Part shown: piece after piece, positions 1-9,847 of the stretch
Layout of the letters: the number at the start of each line of letters is the position of its first letter
Position numbering within the stretch: position 1 is the stretch's first letter
Source of the DNA: Gymnothorax reevesii
Lineage: Eukaryota; Chordata; Actinopteri; Anguilliformes; Muraenidae
DNA length: 64,000 nucleotides
Assembly: GCA_029721435.1 (NCBI GenBank)
Contig: CM056573.1
Location: 98,819,447-98,883,446, forward strand
Direction of reading: 5' to 3'
Program-made: the position numbers and the translations under genes
Notes under the pieces: model-generated
Database searches by the model: none
What the model was told of the DNA's origin: nothing
Seen by the model: only the letters and a program-made list of their open reading frames with translations

Positions 1-60
1 ATCAGTACAAACGCTTAATAGTGGTGTTTATTCTTTTTACTTTTTACCATTTTTTACCTT
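1..60 (+). repeat. Fragment shared with 43.0 kb repeat
   Basis: A T-rich stretch around 22-52 matches the reverse complement of about 43003-43030 with roughly one mismatch in 28 bases. The 43-kb copy lies next to a tRNA-like B-box segment, so this may be the tail of a SINE cut by the window edge. The homology is seen; the SINE identity is inferred. Confidence 0.35.
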
Positions 61-1104
61 TTGTGTTTAAATAGTGTTTGTTTGCTTTTTTTTTTTTAAT
101 AGATCTGGGGGTACATTACAATCAAGTTCAACATAGACAGCTGGCTCAACAAACCCTGAACTCATAATCAGAGATAAGACGGTGGTTGTCATCTTTATTA
201 ACCTAGGCTTTGTGCTTTAAGTTCTGTCACCGCTCCCATAAAAAGGGCATTCCACGCGTAACTTGACTCTTCTTCCGCCAAAAAATTGACCATGTGCTGT
301 ACATTTCTCCCAGGAGCAGCAGGTCATAATTATGGACAGTTATGAAGAAAATAAAAATAAAACAACAGCAAAAAGCAATGCTGTTGTTGCTAATTAGCCC
401 AGAGAAGGAAATTCTTGCGGAAAATTGCTGACTGTGTAAATTTGTCCGTCCTATACTGATGGATTAGTGGAAATTACTTTAGTTTCAGGGCCAAATCAAA
501 CTGAAATTAAGTTATAGATTGAACATTATTTGACGGTGATAAATACCAATAGTCTACTCAGTTTTACTTATTTATTTGTTTTTGGTCGAAAGCATTTTTT
601 CCCATTACTTTTTTAAATACAGCATGACAATAAAATCCCATCCCACCAATAACCCTAACCTCGTGCACAATTACAGATTAACAATAGGCCGATGGCATAT
701 CAAAACAATGGCAAGCATGATAAAAATTCTAATTCATTTTGTAATTGGTGATTTAATAGCATCTGTACCAGAACTGTCTAGAGGACATGGCAGCAGGAAA
801 AAACAAAGCAAAAGAACATTCTTCAAAGTGGTACGCCCTATGCTGCTTTGCTTTCATAATTTTTTTAATCATTTTAATGGTATGTTGTTTAAAATGCATA
901 GCGCGGCATTCAATAAACTTGCTCAGATTTTCTGCATCACCAACTGAATGCATGTAGGTTCCCATGGAAAAAAACCGCCATGCTATGCAACTGTGAGTGC
1001 ACAGTTTCTCTTTGTTACATTGCCAATATATGGCTCCAGTAGATCGCATAAGTACCAAATTCCCTTAGCTGAGAATCTGTACCGTTCATTGAGAATATCG
1101 TGAG

Positions 1105-1659
1105 AACAAGAGCAACGCAGATTCTTCAGGCATTCTTCAGTTTCCCCTGCGGTGGCCATAATAAATATCGTATGGGGCCATACTAGATATCGCACGACGC
1201 TGGTTTTCGAAAGGAACCTTCCTCCAGCCACCCACAATACACCACCAGGAAACAGCATCAATCTGACAAGGTGTTCTTTAGTTATTGGGCGAAAACAAAA
1301 ATCAATCCGGCAGCTGTGGCGGCCATATTGAATATCGCACAATGCTGGTTTTCGGAAGGAACCTTCTTCTAGCCACTGCCAATACGCCACCATGACTTGG
1401 CATCAATCGGATGAGGCATTCTTTAGTTATCAAGCAGAAACGAAAATCAAGATGGCTGCTGTGGCGGCCATATTGAATATCGCACAACGCTGGTTTTCGA
1501 AAGGAACCTTCCTCTAGCCACTCCAAAGATGCCATTAAGAAACGGCACCAATTGAATGAGGGATTCTATAGTTATCCCACGGAAACGAAAAGTTTACGGA
1601 CGGCGGACGGACATGGTGTCAACATAATGCCCCCTTTCCTCTTTCGAGGGCGGGGGCAT
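1105..1659 (+). mobile_element. Helentron-like non-autonomous element with 145-bp tandem core
   Basis: It begins ACAAGAGCAACGCAG and ends GGGGGCAT followed by an A-run. The core has three tandem copies of a 145-bp unit; the GCTGGTTTTCG motif sits at 1199, 1344 and 1489. A short ACGG-rich stretch (about 1597-1612) and a terminal hairpin (GCCCCC...GGGGGC, about 1629-1658) follow. Comparison with the unfilled site in Harbinger copy 2 (27630-27645) shows insertion in an A-run with no target duplication longer than the A ambiguity. Tandem core, tetranucleotide run, 3' hairpin and A/A (T/T on the other strand) insertion are features reported for Helentron-associated and pearl-like elements. The class assignment is inference. 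Confidence 0.6.
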
Positions 1660-1931
1660 AAAAAGCCAACGGGTCATGCCAGTGTTCTGACCATTGGTGC
1701 TGCCCTGTCAAAAAATGCTACCGTAATGCAAAGCAATCATAAAGTCTTTGTTATTGACTTGATATTGCAATATGAATCAGACTACAATACTTTGGTATTT
1801 GTTTGCTTATTATAACATATGCAGATGTACTAATAACGAATTGGATACGTTTATGCAAAGATACATGCCGCACGCTATAATCATCTTATTTCTATATTTT
1901 CTGGAAAACCCAGCGTGTACATGTAAATATA

Positions 1932-3440
1932 TACTCAGCAACAAAAGTTTCTGTGAAACCAATATTGTTAATTATTTTTCATAACGCAATTATGAAATTG
2001 TCATACATGGTGATATCAGACTGAAACAGTACACGTAAACACAACATTGAAATGGAAATCATGAAAATGCGAGAAAATGACTTTGCACGTGAAAATGTGC
2101 GTAAATCATGCTTGTGGATGGCAATAAAAGAGGAGAATTTTTGGAATGTTCACATTGTGCCTGATGAACGACGGAAGCATCACTTATCGAAAACACAGCC
2201 GTTTCGGATCAGGAACTCTACCCTCTAAATGCCAAGACTGTCTGAAAATGATCGGTGGAGGGCCATTGGGATGATTGAATCCGGAACCTCGCAGAGGGAA
2301 GTTGCTCATCGCCTGAATGTCCACCGAAACACCATTTGGAACTTATGGCAGCGTCATCAGCAGACAAAACATGTCAGAGACCGTCCTCGCAGCGGCCGTC
2401 CACGAGTAACCACTCCCAGACAGGACAACTGGATTCGAACAACCCATCTCCGAAATCGATTCCAACCTGCAACCATAACTGCAAGAACGATACCTGGTTT
2501 GAGGCGACTGTCTGCACAGACAATCCGTCGCCGTCTCCGTCATTTTGGCATTGTCCCACGTCGGCCAGCAAGACGTCCAATACTCACAGTACAACACCGA
2601 CGACTGCGTCTACAGTGGGCACAACAACATCGACGGTGGATCCAACGTCAGTGGGATCTTGTACTCTTCACTGATGAATCAAGATTCATGCTTAACCGAT
2701 GTGATGGTTGTTTACGTGTATACCGTCGACGTGGAGAACGTTATGCCAGGAATTTGTTCAGGAATTTGATCGTTTTGGAGGTGGTAGTGTCATGATTTGG
2801 GGAGGGATCACGGCTAGAAACAGAACAGATTTGCTTGTTATTGATGGAAATCTGACAGGTCAAAGATATCGCGATGAAGTGCTACGGCCATTGGTGGTAC
2901 CGTTTTTGATGCAACATGGTCCCGGAATAACGCTGCAACATGATAACGCCAGACCACACGTTGCAAGGATTGTACAGCAGTATCTGATGCAACAACATGT
3001 CAATGTCCTGCCATGGCCAGCCAGATCCCCAGACATGTCCCCAATCGAGCATCTTTGGGACGAGATGGATCGACGTTTGCGGCGGTTGGATAACCCGCCA
3101 GCTACACTCCAGGAATTGCGACAACGTCTACGTCAGATTTGGAATGACATCCCACAGCAATTTCTGGCACATCTGATTCGGTCCATGCGCCTGAGATGCG
3201 TTGCTTGCATCATGGCACGAGGAAGTCACACCCGGTATTGAAGTGTGAAGGTCAAAATTGGTTAGACGTCAGACAAGTGCTTCGTGACGCATGAAAATGA
3301 CATTTTTCGTTTTGAGTGACGTTGGCACTGAAAAGTCAGTGTTTCTCCTGTTAAATAAACATATTGATTGCATTGAGATCTTTGCATGTCATTTATAACA
3401 TACACATAAATGGTGTCACAGAAACTTTTGTTGCTGAGTA
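1932..3440 (+). mobile_element. Tc1-like transposon, nearly complete
   Basis: Terminal inverted repeats of about 30 bp start TACTCAGCAACAAAAG at 1932 and are mirrored at 3411-3440, with one mismatch seen. The element is flanked by TA on both sides (1930-1931 and 3441-3442), the expected Tc1/mariner target duplication. At 1509 bp the length is normal for an autonomous Tc1 element. It is inserted into Harbinger copy 1, so it is younger than that copy. It encodes one transposase with a single evident frameshift. Confidence 0.93.
2229..3241 (+). pseudogene. Tc1-like DD34E transposase with one frameshift
   Basis: This is a cut-and-paste transposase of about 337 codons. ATG 2229 opens MPRLSENDRWRAIGMIESG, an N-terminal paired-like helix-turn-helix (SQREVAHRLNVHRNTIWNLWQRH), then a GRPR AT-hook-like motif (SGRPRV). 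A second HTH region follows (SAQTIRRRLRHFGI), then the catalytic domain. The first Asp is in FTDESRF, the second in HDNARPH and the Glu in SPIEHLWD. Exactly 34 residues separate the second Asp from the Glu, giving DD34E. A one-base deletion near 2750 breaks the frame between the first Asp and the GGGSVMIWGG motif. The second frame runs to TGA 3239-3241. All three catalytic residues survive. The long clean frames suggest a young copy. Confidence 0.9.
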
Positions 3441-4039
3441 TATGTATATACGCTTACAGGTGGTAAGGCGCACTGAAAAAATGTATTTTCAAGAGTTTTT
3501 GAAGATATTTAAGATGTGAGCGAATAAACAGAGCCCAATATTTTCAGTCTGCACAAGCGCAGAACCGTTGTGTAGTATATTTTGAGAGGTAGAAAAATTG
3601 CAAGAACACCTGTCTCCAAAGACTCTCTCCCTCTGTAGAGAACCACGCACGATTCGGGCACCAAGGTCTTCAGGATCATCTAAGAAAGGTGGTTCCATCT
3701 CCAAAGGAGATGCTTAGTCACGAGGCAGCATATTTATAACCAATTTAACTGGAACATACCCTGCTCCCGACCAGGATAAGTTTGCAGCGTAAGTTATCAT
3801 GGTGCTCTAACCACTTTAAAAGACTGCGTTCCTGACATTGAAAAGCCTGGCTTTAGGCTCGACATACCTTGCTAACCCCCTAATCTTGCTTCATAGTATA
3901 TCCCCCAAAAGACAAAATGAACCGTAACCACAAGGAATGCAGGAATCACAAAATGCTCATTGGTACAACAAAAATGCTGAAGGCTGAAAGGGGAATACAG
4001 AGGGAAGCCAGGAGTCTAATAGGATGGGATATATATATT

Positions 4040-4930
4040 TATACCATGGTCTAGGTGAATACTTTTTTCTGATTGGCTGGCAGGTATGCATTAAAACCGT
4101 GGAACCGCACAGGTAGTTCGGCTACGGTTGTTTCACCATTCGAAATTCATCCACTAGCCAACTTGAAACCCTAGCAACGTTAAACGTGGTATTCGGCTGG
4201 GTACAACGGAAACCTAGCTCCTAATTTATCTCCAGTAAATTTAGCGGCGTCATCCAAGTTGCATCCAGCGGGGCGGTTAACTATAGGTACTCGAGCGATA
4301 ATGACTGGAAATATGGTAGCAGCGAAGTAATCAGGCTTTATTCATTAAACGATTGTAATTGTGTACGGTTACAAAGGAAGCTAACGTGTCCACTTCATGT
4401 GTCAGCAACTGCTGACAGTTCGCTAGCTACATGCTATGCCAGCAGACTTCAGCTCGCTGACTGCGGAAACGTTCATTAGTTCATTATAATTGTGGGTAGC
4501 AAGTTAGCTACAGTCTGCATAATCGCACATAATCTTGCGTTATGCATAATTTCCATTTCAGCTGGAATCCGTTATCAAATCAGCTGGTAAACGGATGTAA
4601 GCGTGTGCAAAAAAAAATCTTTCTCCATGAACGTAAGATGAACTAAGATAGCTGGTTCAATTTAACTTAGCCTATAGTAGGCTATTGGGTATGAGAAGGC
4701 GCGGCGCCTCTTTAATGATTACCAGCTTGGTTATTTTTAGTGCAAAACTTTCACCAAAATTTTTGAATGCTGCGATTTGATATTGCTGGCAAATGACCAT
4801 GGTATAAGCGGGATAATCAACTCGAAGGTGAGCATTCCACGGTTTTAATGCACTTTGCTGAGGCAACCACCCTCTGCTTTGCGTCGGGTGGTTATTTGCC
4901 TCCGCATCGTGCATTAAAACCGTGGAATGC
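4040..4930. repeat. Inverted-repeat rich segment, possible MITE complex
   Basis: TATACCATGGTC (4040-4051) is mirrored by GACCATGGTATA (4795-4806). GCATTAAAACCGTGG occurs at about 4088-4102 and again, in both orientations, at 4832-4853 and 4909-4930. The two inverted pairs overlap instead of nesting, so this may be two elements or a rearranged one. No coding sequence is recognisable inside. The 4806-4831 stretch separates the two inverted-repeat systems. Confidence 0.45.
4832..4930. repeat. Long hairpin, 22-bp perfect arms
   Basis: The arms 4832-4853 and 4909-4930 are perfect reverse complements. Inside the loop, further pairs AGGCAA/TTGCCT and CCACCC/GGGTGG can extend the stem with small bulges. 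It could fold as a cruciform, or as an RNA hairpin if transcribed. No function is shown. Confidence 0.8.
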
Positions 4931-4953
4931 ACACCCTCTCGTTAATTATCCCT

Positions 4954-4954
<1 letters not shown>

Positions 4955-4984
<30 letters not shown>
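4955..4984. repeat. (AT)n microsatellite
   Basis: An alternating AT run of about 28 bases directly follows the hairpin region. Confidence 0.95.
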
Positions 4985-4987
<3 letters not shown>

Positions 4988-5039
4988 TTGTAAAAAATGG
5001 TTGTGTTTGGATGCAATGTATGCCGGTAGTGGCATATAA

Positions 5040-7845
5040 GTAAAATTAAATATGTTTTACAGTTTGGTACCTGAGAAATTTGAAAATTAGGCACACAGGG
5101 CCCAAAAAGATGCCCGAACTAAGCCACCTCGACATTCCTCTCGAATTTTGCTCTCATTCACTTGATTAGAATAACTTTGACACAAATTATGATGTGATTC
5201 TGCGCTTTAATTTTTTAGAGGTTTTAGACTGCAACGAAATAATTTCAAAAGGGATTAAAGTACATTTTTTGTTAGGCGGAAATGAGATGTTTTATTTATG
5301 TGTGTTTATGTGTTCCATCTTTATTTACTCTGACTCAGTGAAATATATACTCGGAATGCACGACCACCACTCGGCTTTTCCCGACGGCCACTATTTTTTC
5401 AAAGATCAGTTAAAATGAGCGCATCCAGTGCAAAACCACTCGAAACAATAAATAAATGACCCCAAATATGTTCCCCCCTCCTATTATTGTCAGAATAGCG
5501 AACTTGTGTTTTCCACCCGCACCCTGGCATCCTGGCTAGTTCTCAATCATTTTCAAATTATCTTAATAATCCATTGTCAAATGAAGACACTGGTTCACTC
5601 CATATTCAATCTGACAGTGATGAAATAATGGGCCGAATTCACTACATAAACATAATTTACTTAGTAATAGGCCTATGCTTTATGAAAGTCAAACTGCTCT
5701 GAAACTTCCGCACTGCCTTTTTCCGCACATCAGGCGATTTAACTTGGGCTTCATGATCGCTTAAATTCTTTGTTTAAAAACAGAAAAACTTCCATGCATA
5801 GCGATTTCAATTCTATGTGCGAATCTCAAAAATACGCATGATTGAATAATGACTGCCCAGTGTTCCAATGAAATATCGCATCACACTTCTGGCACAGCAA
5901 GGGTTGATATAAAAAGTGGGACTCAGCAATTAAACACAAAAAGCGTGAGACTCAAACAAAAAAGCCACCCATTGATTTCTGGTGGCATTGTCTTTTGGAA
6001 GAGAAAATAGTTATGCTTTTTTGCTTCCAAAAAAACACATATGAACAGCTTTGGAAGACACGTTAAATGATTTGGGCTTGTCTATGTCTGATTGAATAAA
6101 TTCCGGTGTGAGCAGATCCAGCGCCGTGATTGGCTCTGGCCAGGTCTGTCCTGATTGGACGCAACAACCTGACGTCAGGTTTTGCTCAGATCTCGTGAAG
6201 ATCTCGAGACGAGCTGTTCAGAGAGGAAATCATGTTCTCAGGTTACGGCAAAACCTCTGTATCTTATGTTTAGAAACTTTTCAGAGGTTGAGTATGGACA
6301 ACCAACATTACAACATTACTTTTACGTATTAAAAGAAGAATCAGCATAATAGGAGACCTTTAAGAGGTTCTGACAAAACTGCCATGGCAAAGGTGGATTC
6401 ATTCCCAAAACAGATTATATTACCGCCATCCGTGATACAACAAGTCAAACATGCCAGATGAACATGAAACTTGCAAAACCAACGCTTTTTCCAAAAAGTA
6501 AAAATATTAGGTCATGAAATGGATTTTACATAAGCACTTGAACAACCATGCAATAGTGGATTTGAGTTCCTTTGTGAGACATGTAAAACATGACGCATGA
6601 GCAAAAAATCTCCACATAATCTTGAAAAATGAGAAAATCTATATTGAACTTGTGCAATTGATGTAAGTGTTAGACTCCCTCTCTGTAACTACCACATACA
6701 CACTGGAGAACTGCATTCATATCATGTTCAGTACCTGCCTGCTAGTTTCTTCCAAGCTAGCATGATGCAGTCTCCACTTTATTGGCAATATTCCAACAAT
6801 TTAAGACAAAGTGCAACTCCATTAAGATAATGAACATTATCGCAATGATCTTGCCACACCAACAAATCCCCATGATAGGCCACAAAGATTTAGACCTTCA
6901 AATACAGGGGGTTCGGAGTCAAAAAAGCTAAAGTAAGGACATAACTATCAAAGAGAAATATGCCAGGTCTAAAATATGGGCCATCAGCCAAACAGGGGAG
7001 CGCAAAAAGCTGACAGATTGAGGCAAAAACGGAGATGGGAACTAGTTATGAGATAAATGATGCGAACCAAATTTTTGTGTCCCCCTTTTAAAAGTACAAA
7101 GAAGCAGGCTGTTTTTGAGTAGAACCGTTTGCTACAGTTGTAGCTCCAAAAATGAGCCAGTTGAGACGCTCTCATTTCCTTTGCCTCAGTTTGATACACT
7201 GCATCATATGGATATTTTTCATAGAAAAGGCAAAGATCATTTAATGGTGAATGACCATTTAAATAAATGGCTTTTTAAAATCTTCCTTGTTCAATCATTT
7301 TCCCCTTATATGCAGCTAAATGTAAATTTACACGTTCCTAATCAACCAGTAGGGGGCACTGGTGAGATATTAGACCCTGTAGACGTTTCCCATTCCAGAG
7401 TGACACCACGTCCAACTGTGAGGGATTATGTGTTAACTGCTGGCAGTTGGAGTCACAATCACAGACTGGACTGGACATTGTAGCATGAGGCAACAGCATC
7501 TACTTCATAAAATGGTTTCTCCACATGACAGATTGACGCGTAAATGCATTTACATTGTACATGAAATTGAGGTTAATAGCATTGACAAGCTGGTACAGAA
7601 TCTGCAATGGAATGCATGCATTTGCAGTGAATTCAGCCCGTACATCAATATGAAACCAAAACATTCACTTCAACCACACCACTCAATCTGCCCGGCAGGA
7701 AATAATAACCATAATCAATGTGGATTCTCAGTGCTTTGACATTAATGAGTCATTAGCAAAATGCTGGGAAAAGTAAACAATCATGAGAGTGAGATCTCTC
7801 AAAAGTATAACACCTCCAATGCAAAAAAATGTAAAAGAACTTTTG
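5040..7845. other. No recognisable gene or element
   Basis: AT-rich non-coding sequence. The open frames here are short, lack recognisable motifs and look like chance. Nothing resembling a tRNA, a transposon end or a host exon was seen. Confidence 0.5.
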
Positions 7846-7849
7846 GTGA

Positions 7850-8195
7850 CACAATGGTGGTGGCATAGTGGTTAGCACTACTGCCTCACAGCAAGAAGGC
7901 CGTGGGTTCGAATCCGGCCTCGGGCCTTTCGGTGTGGAGTTTGCATGTTCTCCCCATGTTTGCGTGGGTTTCCTCCGGGTACTCTGGTTTCCCCCACACA
8001 TGCAATATAGGAACCCTCCCTCCCTCCTCTATGTGTGTTTGGTGGTGGTCGGAGGGGCTGTAGGCGCATACTGGCAGCCACGCTTCTGTCAGTCTGCCCC
8101 AGGGCAGCTGTGGCTACAAAAACGTAGTTTACCACCATCAGAGTGTGAAAAAAAGCGCTATATAAAATTGATGTATTATTTATTTTTACATTAGA
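7850..8195 (+). mobile_element. tRNA-derived SINE, V-SINE/DANA-like
   Basis: A tRNA-like head is visible: A box TGGCATAGTGGTTAGCAC (about 7861-7878) and B box GGTTCGAATCC (about 7906-7916). The conserved central segment GTTTGCATGTTCTCCCC and GTGGGTTTCCTCCGGG is the block shared by fish V-SINE/DANA-type SINEs. The 3' tail GCGCTATATAAAAT resembles the LINE-derived tail of that class. The reading frames across it are not genes. Confidence 0.88.
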
Positions 8196-8943
8196 TTATG
8201 CATGTTAGTAGATTCTTTCACCAGAAACAAAACAAGATCACAGGGCAAAAGCTTACTTTGAGACTGGAAGGACCTTTGTCCTGATCAATTGAGCATGCAA
8301 AATATAGTAGCACATCTGTCCTGCAATACAGCTTTGGTGTTTGTGATATCCAAAGGCTTTCATTCAGATGGCATTTATGCCATTTCTTTCATTATTGGCC
8401 TGTAGCTGGAGAGGCTGTTAATTCTAAAGGGTTGTCAGAGGTGGAAGCCCAGCGGTTGGCTCAGGCCTAATGAGGCCAATTAATTCTCTTCCCTTATCAC
8501 AGTGCAAATCGACTTCATTTTAATTGCCAGCATTTCATCCATTCTCCAAAGCCTCAGAGATGAAATTTCCAGCACTTGTTCTGCCCTCTGTTTATCTGTT
8601 TACTCCTCCTTTTCTGCAGTCCACTCATGCATGGTACAGTATGGTGACAGCTGGACAGCGTCCTCTGCGCCATAAATTTATTTTGCCAACGCCTCATCAA
8701 AATCTCATAAGTTCCTTTATAATGAACATATCCCAAAAATAAGAAACATTTTAGCACATATGTTCATCAGTGACGTGCCGTCGGAGGTGAAGTTAGGTGA
8801 GACAGAACCCTCTGTCATAGTTTAGGCGTGCGTTTGTCGCACGTTTCTTTGTTCTATCATCCGGGACGAAATCGAGTTTCTTTTCCATCAAATTCCTGGC
8901 CTAGCTGGCTGATTGAGCTGGGGCAGAATTTTCCGAACTCTAT
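8196..8943. other. No recognisable gene or element
   Basis: No coding signal was seen. The stretch CAGTGACGTGCCGTCGGAGG near 8768 looks like a transposon terminus, but I found no partner end. Confidence 0.4.
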
Positions 8944-9783
8944 AGCCCGAATTCATAAAGGGTGATGATCACCCGATTATTTTAATCACGTAAAACTACT
9001 GTATGGTGGCTAAAACAGAGAAGTACGCATGTGGATCAACTCCTGTGACGAGCGCAATTCAGGTAGGACATAATCAGGTGTTTACCCATCCGTGTACAAG
9101 TCCCCGCTTAGCCGATGTGTTGTGGTGTCATGTGACACTCTGCATGGCATGAAGTGGCTTTATCGGCACATACTACCTCGATAATATGACAAACTACTCC
9201 ACAACAGGTATTATGTAGTACAGCACACGTGTCACCAACAACCATTTGGAATGCACCACATGCGTAAAAGCGCAGGGCAATACATAGTTGGCACTGGAAG
9301 AAGGGCATGCTTTCGTCTTGTGGGATGGTCAACATCTGCTTCAATTAGGTCTAGAATATAAAGGTATATGATTCTTTGGAAATTCTGTATCGCTTGACAA
9401 ATTTTGTGTCGCTATACTCTTCTATAGGATTCGCCCTGTCTTTGAAAACTTTCAATTCGGCACCTTGCCTTTGGTCAGCCCTTTCCTCCTATGCTATTTC
9501 AATTATGTGCAAAAGATCCATGGTCATACGTCCAGCCGCAAAAGCAAGTCAACAGAGAATTGGTAGCTTGTGCACGAGATAAACAAGCCCCTTGGGACAA
9601 TTTGAATTTCGTTTGTTACTTAGACAGGTGTGACTAACCATGTACGTTGGATAAACAGCAGCTGATCTGATCTCTCTTTATAAATTCAGGCCTAAATTTG
9701 TCCGCTCGATCATCACCTGTGTATACACTGTTTAGTCAAGTTAACTGTGATCAAGGGAAAAACACCCTTTATGAATTCGGGGG
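8944..9783 (-). mobile_element. Short PIF/Harbinger derivative
   Basis: The terminal inverted repeat CCCGAATTCATAAAGGGTG at 8946-8964 is a perfect reverse complement of 9763-9781. TAT lies just outside each end and may be a 3-bp target duplication, as Harbinger elements produce. The ~840-bp interior holds a remnant of a Harbinger transposase on the minus strand, which supports the family call. It is a deletion derivative and cannot be autonomous. Confidence 0.8.
9108..9344 (-). pseudogene. Harbinger transposase fragment
   Basis: A 78-residue minus-strand frame contains LCIALRFYACGAFQMVVGD and a downstream CGVVCHII. This fits the CIALRFxAxGxFxxxVGD block and following helix of HARBI1-like transposases. 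Only this N-terminal domain block survives and no DDE residues are present. It lies in the middle of the 840-bp element bounded by 8946-8964 and 9763-9781, and is presumably a relic of an internally deleted parent. It differs from the two larger Harbinger copies in this window (ACGAFQMVVGD versus GTYMHSVGDAE), so it belongs to a different family. Confidence 0.7.
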
Positions 9784-9847
9784 TATATACAGTATATATG
9801 GCCGGGGGTACGCCACGCCTATCGCCAGAGTGTCTGATTGTGTCTAG

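Larger units (their letters stand above)
753..3704 (-). pseudogene. Harbinger (HARBI1-like) transposase remnant, split
   Basis: This is the N-terminal part of a PIF/Harbinger DDE transposase, read on the minus strand. It starts at ATG 3704 with MEMEPPFLDDPEDLGARIV and runs to about 3600. It is then interrupted by unrelated sequence, by the Tc1 element and by the Helentron-like element. It resumes below 1105 with LNERYRFS, GIWYLCDLLEPYIGN and, in another frame, GTYMHSVGDAENL (about 1090-940). This block (LxRYRFS, LCDLLEPxIG, ALTVxQxxCIALRFF, YxxSVGDAE) is typical of the N-terminal region of HARBI1-like proteins. The catalytic DDE half is not visible, so the copy is dead. Frameshifts separate the 753-1058 and 983-1393 reading frames. 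The match was made by eye to the known family pattern and to copy 2. Confidence 0.75.
107..3906 (-). mobile_element. PIF/Harbinger transposon copy 1, interrupted by two insertions
   Basis: This element is homologous, in reverse orientation, to the copy at 27317-28641. Its ends are GGGGGTACATT at 107 and ATAGTATATCCCCC ending at 3906, matching the GGGGG(A/G)TATACT termini of copy 2. Homology resumes on both sides of two insertions: a Helentron-like element at 1105-1659 and a Tc1 element at 1932-3440. The outer flank beyond 3906 is also similar to the flank of copy 2, so the true terminus or the host repeat may extend further. The transposase is broken (separate entry). Confidence 0.75.

Noticed and set aside
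7868..8194. 108-codon open frame
   Set aside because: It lies wholly within the tRNA-derived SINE and follows its conserved core; not a gene.
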